Origin: CALALP01 sp041855735
Lineage (GTDB): Bacteria; Bacillota; Clostridia; Lachnospirales; Lachnospiraceae
Length of the DNA stretch: 20,193 bases
Direction: 5' to 3'
Assembly: GCA_041855735.1 (NCBI GenBank)
Contig: JBHAEV010000022.1
Span: 1-20,193 of the forward strand
Shown: one piece after another, positions 15,626-20,193 of the stretch
Layout: every line of letters starts with the position of its first letter
How positions within the stretch are numbered: the first letter of the stretch is position 1
The notes under the pieces: model-generated
Database searches by the model: none
Told to the model about the DNA's origin: nothing
The model's input: the letters and a program-made list of their open reading frames with translations, nothing else
Position numbers and translations under genes: made by a program

Positions 15626-16528
15626 ATGATACTTGGAGCGTTGGAAGCAGGCGGAACAAAGATGGTGTGTGCAATCGGGGATGAAAACGGAAGGATTTCG
15701 GATCGAATATCCATACCGACAACCATACCGGAAGAAACCGTACCGAAGATTGTGGATTATTTTAAAGAGAAGGAGATTGCAGCACTCGGTATCGGATGTT
15801 TCGGACCGATTGATTTGCGGCGAGAATCTCCGACTTACGGATATATCACATCCACGCCGAAATTGGCGTGGAGAAATTATGACATTGTCAAAGAGCTGAA
15901 AAAAGCTCTGCATGTTCCGGTCGGTTTTGATACCGATGTCAATGCATCCCTTCTGGGAGAAGCGACATGGGGGATCGCAAAGGGGAAATCCGTTGCGATG
16001 TATATTACGATCGGCACGGGAATCGGAGCCGGAATTATGGCGGAAGGAAACCTCCTGCATGGTATGCTGCATCCGGAGGCGGGGCATATTCCGATAAGAC
16101 CGCATGAAACAGATATAGAAAGAGGATTTACCGGAGTCTGCCCGTACCACAAATACTGTTTCGAAGGACTGGCTACCGGTCCGTCCATTGAAAAGCGTTG
16201 GGGGGAGAAGGGCGCAAAGCTTGCGGGCAAAAAAGAGGTGTGGGAACTGGAAGCGCATTATATTGCGGAGGCGGTATATGGATATATTTTGACATTGTCT
16301 CCGCAAATCATTATCCTCGGCGGAGGCGTGATGCACCAAAAGCAGCTTTTTGACCTGATTCGTAAAAATGTAGTCGAGATGAATGCAGGATATATTCGTA
16401 CGAAGGAACTGGAGGATATCGGGAACTATATCGTGCCGTGTTCATTGAATGACAATCAGGGGATTATGGGGGCGGTCAAGCTGGGACTGATGGAACTTGA
16501 AAGAGTACAGCAAAGGAACGAAAAGTAA
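15626..16528 (+). CDS. ROK-family fructokinase
   Basis: 300 residues. The N-terminal phosphate loop is EAGGTK (7-12), the catalytic base is D104 in FDTDVNAS, and adenine/phosphate-site glycines occur in ITIGTGIGAG (127-136). The zinc site is present: H154 in EAGH with C172, H175 and C178 in VCPYHKYC, the arrangement of ScrK/GmuE-type ROK fructokinases. MILGALEAGGTKMVCAIGDE closely fits that subgroup. It would phosphorylate fructose (often also mannose in this family) to the 6-phosphate using ATP. It is the first gene of a three-gene set with a second ROK kinase and ManA, downstream of the sugar ABC operon. The ATG at 15626 follows an AAAGGG-type site. Confidence 0.88.
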   Translation: MILGALEAGGTKMVCAIGDENGRISDRISIPTTIPEETVPKIVDYFKEKEIAALGIGCFGPIDLRRESPTYGYITSTPKLAWRNYDIVKELKKALHVPVGFDTDVNASLLGEATWGIAKGKSVAMYITIGTGIGAGIMAEGNLLHGMLHPEAGHIPIRPHETDIERGFTGVCPYHKYCFEGLATGPSIEKRWGEKGAKLAGKKEVWELEAHYIAEAVYGYILTLSPQIIILGGGVMHQKQLFDLIRKNVVEMNAGYIRTKELEDIGNYIVPCSLNDNQGIMGAVKLGLMELERVQQRNEK

Positions 16529-16548
16529 ATCGTAGTGTGGGGGAAGCG

Positions 16549-17475
16549 ATGATGATATTGGGTTTGGATATCGGGGGGACGAAATGTGCGGCAATCCTTG
16601 GCTTGATGGAAGATGACAAAGTGCGTATAATAGACAGATATGTGGTCAAAACAAGATGCGATTATCGGGCGATTGTAAATGATCTCATGCAATGGGCTTT
16701 GCGTAAGGAGCTGACCGATGATTTTGAGATATCGCATGTCGGGATCAGCTGCGGCGGTCCGTTAAGTGTCGATCGTCGGATGATTCTCTCACCGCCGAAT
16801 CTTCCGGGTTGGGACCGTGTTCCGATCATCTCCATGGTGAAAGACTGCTTTAAAAGAGAGGTGGTTGTAAAAATGGAAAATGATGCCGATGCCTGTGCTT
16901 TGGCGGAATGGCATTTCGGAGCCGGAAAAAACACGAATAATATGATTTTCCTGACTTTCGGAACAGGACTTGGAGCGGGTCTGATCTTAAACAAAAGATT
17001 GTATCGGGGAAGTTCCGGAATGGCGGGAGAGGTCGGACACATCCGATTGTCCGAGGACGGACCGATCGGTTACGGTAAGCGAGGAAGCCTGGAAGGATAT
17101 GCTTCCGGAGGGGGCATCAAACAATTGGCGGAAAATGCCGGATTTTCACAGGAGAATCTCAGTGCAAAGACGGTGATTGAAGCGGCGTTTTCGGGTGATG
17201 AATCCGCGGCGAAAATATTGCAGGAGTCTGGGGAGAGACTTGGGCAGGGGCTGGCAGTATTGATTGATGTCTTAAATCCGGAATGTATTGTGATCGGCAG
17301 TATTTTTGCAAGAGCTGAGAAGTTTATCCGGCCACATATGGAAGCAGTGATAAGAAAGGAGTGTTTAAGCGGCACATTGAATGCCGTAAGGATCGTTCCT
17401 GCCGGTCTCGGTGAGCAAATCGGGGATTACGGGGCGATTTGTGCGGCAATGAACAACGGAAACGGAGAGATATGA
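16549..17475 (+). CDS. ROK-family sugar kinase (glucokinase-like) lacking the zinc cysteines
   Basis: 308 residues from ATG 16549, chosen because GGGGGAAG lies about 5 bases upstream; an in-frame GTG at 16537 and an ATG at 16552 are alternatives. It starts with the ROK phosphate loop LGLDIGGTK. The catalytic base is D112 in MENDADACA, followed by LTFGTGLGAG and GEVGHIRL (H164). The usual CxCGxxGCxE zinc loop is replaced by GYGKRGSLEGYASGGG, so all zinc cysteines are missing. It could phosphorylate glucose, mannose, N-acetylmannosamine or another hexose; the sequence does not settle this. It lies 20 bases after the fructokinase, and its stop overlaps the start of manA, so the three genes form an operon for converting imported hexose to a phosphorylated form. 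Confidence 0.86.
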   Translation: MMILGLDIGGTKCAAILGLMEDDKVRIIDRYVVKTRCDYRAIVNDLMQWALRKELTDDFEISHVGISCGGPLSVDRRMILSPPNLPGWDRVPIISMVKDCFKREVVVKMENDADACALAEWHFGAGKNTNNMIFLTFGTGLGAGLILNKRLYRGSSGMAGEVGHIRLSEDGPIGYGKRGSLEGYASGGGIKQLAENAGFSQENLSAKTVIEAAFSGDESAAKILQESGERLGQGLAVLIDVLNPECIVIGSIFARAEKFIRPHMEAVIRKECLSGTLNAVRIVPAGLGEQIGDYGAICAAMNNGNGEI

Positions 17476-18419
17476 AAGAATTGATTTTTTTGGAACCGGT
17501 TTTTAAGGAAATGATCTGGGGTGGAAGCCGGTTGAAAACAGATTATGGTTATGAGACACCCTATGTAAGAACCGGTGAATGTTGGGGCATTGCCGCCCAC
17601 AGCAACGGAGACTGTAAAATAGCATGCGGTGAACATAAGGGGAGGACACTTTCCTGGCTTTGGAAAAACAGACGGGAGATATTCGGCAATTTGGACGGGA
17701 GTCTGTTTCCTCTTTTGATGAAGATTATCGATGCGGAAGATGATTTGTCGATTCAGGTGCATCCGGATGATGCATATGCCGATTTTTATGAAAAGGGAGC
17801 ACTGGGGAAAACCGAGTGCTGGCTGGTTCTGGACTGTGATGAGAATGCGAGCATTATCATCGGGCATCATGCAAATAATCAGGCGGAAGTTCGAAATTAT
17901 ATTGAAAAGCAGGATTGGAAGAATTTTCTTCGGGAAATACCGATCAAAAAGGGGGATTTTTTTCAAATAGAGCCCGGAACCATTCACGCGATCAAAAAAG
18001 GTACATTGATTTTGGAAACGCAGCAAAACAGCGATATTACATTTCGACTGTACGATTATAACCGGATTCAAAACGGGCAACTCAGAGAACTGCACATCAA
18101 AGAGAGTATGGATTGTACCAAGGTGCCGTTTACAGAAAGTAAGAATGGCTATACAAAGGAAGACACCGAATTCGGTTCGCATACAAGATATGTGGATTGC
18201 AACTATTATTCGGTGGATGAGTATATTGTGTCCAAACGGGCTCACATTCCGATGAACGGTGCATTTCAATGCGTAGCGGTTTTGGACGGCGAAGGAAATG
18301 TGAATCGGCATAAAGTGAAGAAGGGCAGTTTCTTTATTGTGCCGCATGGGGCGGATGAATTTTACGTTGAAGGGAAGGTACGGCTGTTGGTGGCGGTTCC
18401 GAACGCGGGAGCGGTTTGA
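17472..18419 (+). CDS. manA: Mannose-6-phosphate isomerase, class I
   Basis: 315 residues from ATG 17472, which has GGAGA just upstream and overlaps the preceding stop as ATGA; this gives exactly the length usual for Bacillus-type ManA, so an in-frame ATG at 17439 is not preferred. It is a cupin enzyme with zinc ligands in QVHPDD (Q95, H97), E115 in KTECW, and H172 in EPGTIHAIKKG. The N-terminal FKEMIWGG is the family hallmark. It converts mannose-6-phosphate to fructose-6-phosphate in the cytoplasm. With the two ROK kinases it would pass mannose and fructose into glycolysis, or run in reverse to supply mannose-6-phosphate for GDP-mannose. It is the last gene before a hairpin shared with a convergent gene. 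Confidence 0.93.
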   Translation: MKELIFLEPVFKEMIWGGSRLKTDYGYETPYVRTGECWGIAAHSNGDCKIACGEHKGRTLSWLWKNRREIFGNLDGSLFPLLMKIIDAEDDLSIQVHPDDAYADFYEKGALGKTECWLVLDCDENASIIIGHHANNQAEVRNYIEKQDWKNFLREIPIKKGDFFQIEPGTIHAIKKGTLILETQQNSDITFRLYDYNRIQNGQLRELHIKESMDCTKVPFTESKNGYTKEDTEFGSHTRYVDCNYYSVDEYIVSKRAHIPMNGAFQCVAVLDGEGNVNRHKVKKGSFFIVPHGADEFYVEGKVRLLVAVPNAGAV

Positions 18420-18446
18420 AAAACAATGTAGAATAATTGGTAGATA

Positions 18447-18480
18447 GGTCGGAGAAACCGGATTTTACGGTTCTCCGACC
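18447..18480. terminator. Hairpin between convergent genes
   Basis: GGTCGGAGAAACCG and CGGTTCTCCGACC form a 13-bp stem with one bulged A around a GATTTTA loop. It sits 27 bases after manA and 14 bases beyond the end of the oppositely oriented GHMP kinase gene. T tracts on either side are poor, so it is a probable but not textbook shared terminator. Confidence 0.6.
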
Positions 18481-18494
18481 TTGGCAAGAAATCT

Positions 18495-19570
18495 CTATCG
18501 TTTTACGTCAAATTCGTACTTCTTGTCCGTCATTGCGATGCTTACCCTTTCATACGACCAGCGGTCTTCATCCACTTCCCAAACTTGTGCACCTTTGAGT
18601 TCAAAATTCCAGTCCATAATCTGACCGCCCATGGCTTCCATGGCGGCGGCGACTTTATGTCTGACATTGTAAGGGCAGTAAATGAGCAGGAATCCGCCGC
18701 CGCCGGCACCGAGGAGTTTTCCGCCGACGGCACCTTCGTTTTTAGCACAGGTGTAAAGTGCGTCGATTTCCGGATTGGAGATTTTTTCGCTCATTCTTTT
18801 CTTGCTTTCCCAGCTGTAATCCAGCAGTTTTCCGAATGCGTACAGATTGCCTTTTAACAGCTCATCCTTCATGGCATATGCCAGAGCTTTTACTTCACAC
18901 ATAGCCTGGAAGGGATCTTTTTTGAAAAGTTTTTTACTTGGTCGTCGATAATATTGGCGGATACATGCACTTTTCCGGTGTAACACATCAAAAGATTGTA
19001 CTGCAGTTCATTGATGATTTCGCGACCGATGCGAAGCGGATTGACCACCACATTGTTTCTTCCGTGAAATTCGATAAAATTGAAACCGCCGAATGTTGCG
19101 CCGTACTGATCCTGGTAGCCGCCGGATATATTGAGATCAATTCGTTCCACTTGGTAGGCGAGATCCGCCATTGCGTATTTATCGAGAACGGCATTCTTCC
19201 ATTTTGCCATTGCGGTCAATAGTGCAACCATAACCGTAGAGCTGGTACCGAGTCCGGAACCCGGAGGTGCGTCACATTGCAGATAGACCTCACAGCCCTG
19301 GTTAATGTCCATGGCTTTGAGCGAAGCTTTGACAAGATCGAGTTTGCCGTCATAGATAAACGGCTCATTGACCTTGTATTTCACAGTCATATCAAAATCC
19401 AGAGAATGTACAATGATTTGCTCGTCATCTCTCGGGATAATGGAACAGTAGGCATATTTATTGATCGTGGAACCGATGATGGCACCTCCTTGTACATCGC
19501 AAAACGGAGCTACATCGGTGCCGCCTCCGCCGAAGCTGATGCGAAGCGGGACTTTGGAACGAATAATCAT
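18495..19570 (-). CDS. GHMP kinase, heptose-7-phosphate kinase (HddA)-like, split by a -1 frame change
   Basis: Two overlapping - strand frames together give one GHMP kinase of about 358 residues. The first (start ATG at 19570, AGAGGAAA upstream) covers MIIRSKVPLRISFGGGGTD, the ATP-loop PPGSGLGTSSTV, and runs to ANIIDDQVKNFSKK before a stop at 18890. The second, in the -1 frame, continues with DPFQAMCEVKALAYAMKDELLKGN and the third GHMP motif GGKLLGAGGGGF. The match to HddA-type kinases (ATP-dependent phosphorylation of D-glycero-D-manno-heptose-7-phosphate for surface glycans) runs across the junction without loss. A one-base deletion in an A6 run (real mutation or assembly error) or programmed slippage could explain it. 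If translated only in frame 0, the 226-residue product lacks the third motif and should be inactive. No other heptose gene is in view. Confidence 0.75.
18917..18937 (-). other. Frame-change site with two in-phase slippery heptamers
   Basis: On the - strand, GTA AAA AAC (18937 to 18929) contains A_AAA_AAC, and TCA AAA AAG (18925 to 18917) contains A_AAA_AAG. Both are in the phase needed for a -1 slip from the first GHMP kinase frame into the second. No strong downstream hairpin or upstream Shine-Dalgarno-like stimulator is apparent. Confidence 0.6.
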
Positions 19571-19639
19571 GAGATTTTCCTCTTTTCTGGTAGTTGTATT
19601 TTGAGCTTTGAAAATGAATTTCCGCACTCTGTTTATGCG

Positions 19640-19669
19640 ATTATACCATAGATGCCGGTTCGGATACAA
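19640..19669 (-). promoter_or_regulatory. Promoter of the GHMP kinase gene
   Basis: Read on the - strand: TTGTAT (-35, 19669 to 19664), an 18-bp spacer and TATAAT (-10, 19645 to 19640), with an extended -10 TGG directly before it. It would give a leader of about 60 bases. Confidence 0.6.
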
Positions 19670-19746
19670 ATTTTAAAACATATAGTTGTATTCTCTGACG
19701 ATGGAAAGTTGTTCCGATAGCGATACAGGGGTATGAATTTTTGATT

Positions 19747-19775
19747 TTGTATTGTATCGGAGTCTTTGCTATAAT
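19747..19775 (+). promoter_or_regulatory. Promoter of the right-end glycosyltransferase gene
   Basis: TTGTAT (-35, 19747-19752), a 17-bp spacer and a perfect TATAAT (-10, 19770-19775) with extended -10 TGC before it. The leader to the ATG at 19879 would be about 97 bases. Confidence 0.65.
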
Positions 19776-19878
19776 GACAATACGAGTCGGTGTCCGATTA
19801 GCATATGCGTGTTTGAAGTTGTGTTTGTGCAAAATGTACATGGATTCGGAACAAACCATACCGGGGAGGTATCAGAGC

Positions 19879-20193
19879 ATGTCGTTTTCCGTGCTGATGT
19901 CCGTATATGAAAAAGAGAAGCCGAAATATCTTAAGAGAGCTTTGGAGAGTTTGCAAGATCAGTCATTGCCTGCCGATGAAATTGTTATCGTGAAGGACGG
20001 GAAATTGACTGATGAATTGGAGAGCGTGCTTGCGGAATTTGAGAATATACTGCCTATCAAAGCGGTCACATTGGGTGAAAATGTAAAGTTGGGGAGAGCG
20101 CTTGCGGCAGGATTAAACCATTGCAGCTTCGAATTGGTGGCAAGAATGGACAGTGACGATATTGCCGTGCGAAACCGCTTTGAAATGCAGTAT
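19879..20193 (+). CDS. Glycosyltransferase family 2, 3'-truncated by the window edge
   Basis: The first 105 codons of a GT-A fold enzyme; the frame is still open at the last base. It begins MSFSVLMSVYEKEKPKYLKRALESLQDQSLPADEIVIVKDG, a common start of cell-surface family 2 transferases, with the donor-binding aspartate in VKDG. The DxD-type metal motif MDSDD sits near residues 93-97. A GGGGAGG ribosome site lies at 19863-19869, about 10 bases before the ATG. It probably adds a sugar to a surface polysaccharide or teichoic acid and may be the first gene of a glycan cluster lying beyond the window, which would fit the divergent heptose-type kinase. Confidence 0.9.
   Translation, partial: MSFSVLMSVYEKEKPKYLKRALESLQDQSLPADEIVIVKDGKLTDELESVLAEFENILPIKAVTLGENVKLGRALAAGLNHCSFELVARMDSDDIAVRNRFEMQY

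Larger units (their letters stand above)
19571..19878. other. Divergent intergenic region with two outward promoters
   Basis: This 308-base stretch separates the GHMP kinase (-) from a glycosyltransferase (+). It holds one promoter for each side (annotated separately). It also has a 10-bp direct repeat TAGTTGTATT at 19591-19600 and 19683-19692, and several TTGTATC-like elements in both directions. No small gene is convincing here. Confidence 0.6.

Noticed and set aside
15404..16339. Long antisense open frame opposite the first ROK kinase
   Set aside because: The + strand frame has complete ROK motifs and a ribosome site; the antisense frame shows no family features and is a by-product of codon use.
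17439..17474. Upstream in-frame ATG for manA
   Set aside because: It would add 11 charged residues absent from the family and has a worse ribosome site than ATG 17472, which overlaps the previous stop.
17427..18347. Long antisense open frame opposite manA
   Set aside because: The + strand encodes a full-length ManA with all zinc ligands; the opposite frame has no recognisable domain or ribosome site.
1..20193. tRNA, rRNA, CRISPR array, insertion sequence or riboswitch
   Set aside because: No regularly spaced repeats, transposase or integrase genes, cloverleaf-like sequences or recognisable riboswitch cores were seen on either strand.

Overview
The window looks like a chromosomal segment of a low-to-mid GC Gram-positive anaerobe, most likely Bacillota/Clostridia of the Lachnospiraceae type. 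This is inferred from the strong AAGGAGG-like ribosome binding sites, the YesM/YesN-type two-component pair beside a CUT2 sugar ABC transporter, a lipoprotein solute-binding protein, and a DUF1703/PD-(D/E)XK-type ATPase gene of a kind common in that group. No rRNA, tRNA, CRISPR array, transposase or integrase was seen.

Left part (1-2257, + strand): the 3' part of a HAD hydrolase, a GtrA-type membrane protein, a family 2 glycosyltransferase and a small glycerophosphodiesterase-like protein. This looks like a lipid-linked sugar or surface glycan cluster. Next (2369-4197) comes an AAA ATPase followed by a TOPRIM-like protein, an arrangement reminiscent of RloA/RloB, AbiLi/AbiLii and PARIS-type defence pairs. 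The second gene of that pair has no stop codon and reads in frame into phosphoglucomutase (pgcA, 4198-5910), which has its own internal ribosome binding site. After pgcA and a long hairpin lies a second ATPase/nuclease-type gene (6006-7664). pgcA is therefore flanked on both sides by accessory ATPase/nuclease modules.

Middle part (7777-15508): a sugar-uptake system with its own regulators. A response regulator, a short-sensor histidine kinase and a strikingly degenerate ABC ATPase overlap one another. They are followed by a complete RbsA/MglA-like ATPase, permease and lipoprotein binding protein. Between the two groups lies an apparent promoter with two 15-bp direct repeats, 21 bp apart, abutting the -35 box, plus a palindrome with a T tract. 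This is the arrangement expected for a site of an AraC-type response regulator. A strong terminator closes the transporter operon.

Right part (15626-18419): two ROK sugar kinases and a class I mannose-6-phosphate isomerase. They probably feed hexose taken up by the transporter (fructose and/or mannose are inferred candidates) into fructose-6-phosphate. pgcA could connect hexose phosphates to glucose-1-phosphate and glycan precursors. A convergent GHMP (heptose-7-phosphate-type) kinase on the - strand is split by a -1 frame change. The split lies at two in-phase A-rich heptamers that match known -1 slippery sequences. A divergent, truncated family 2 glycosyltransferase ends the window.

The most notable points are the ATPase/TOPRIM pair fused in frame to pgcA, the catalytically dead-looking ABC protein encoded with the two-component system, the GHMP kinase frame change, and the tandem-repeat operator.
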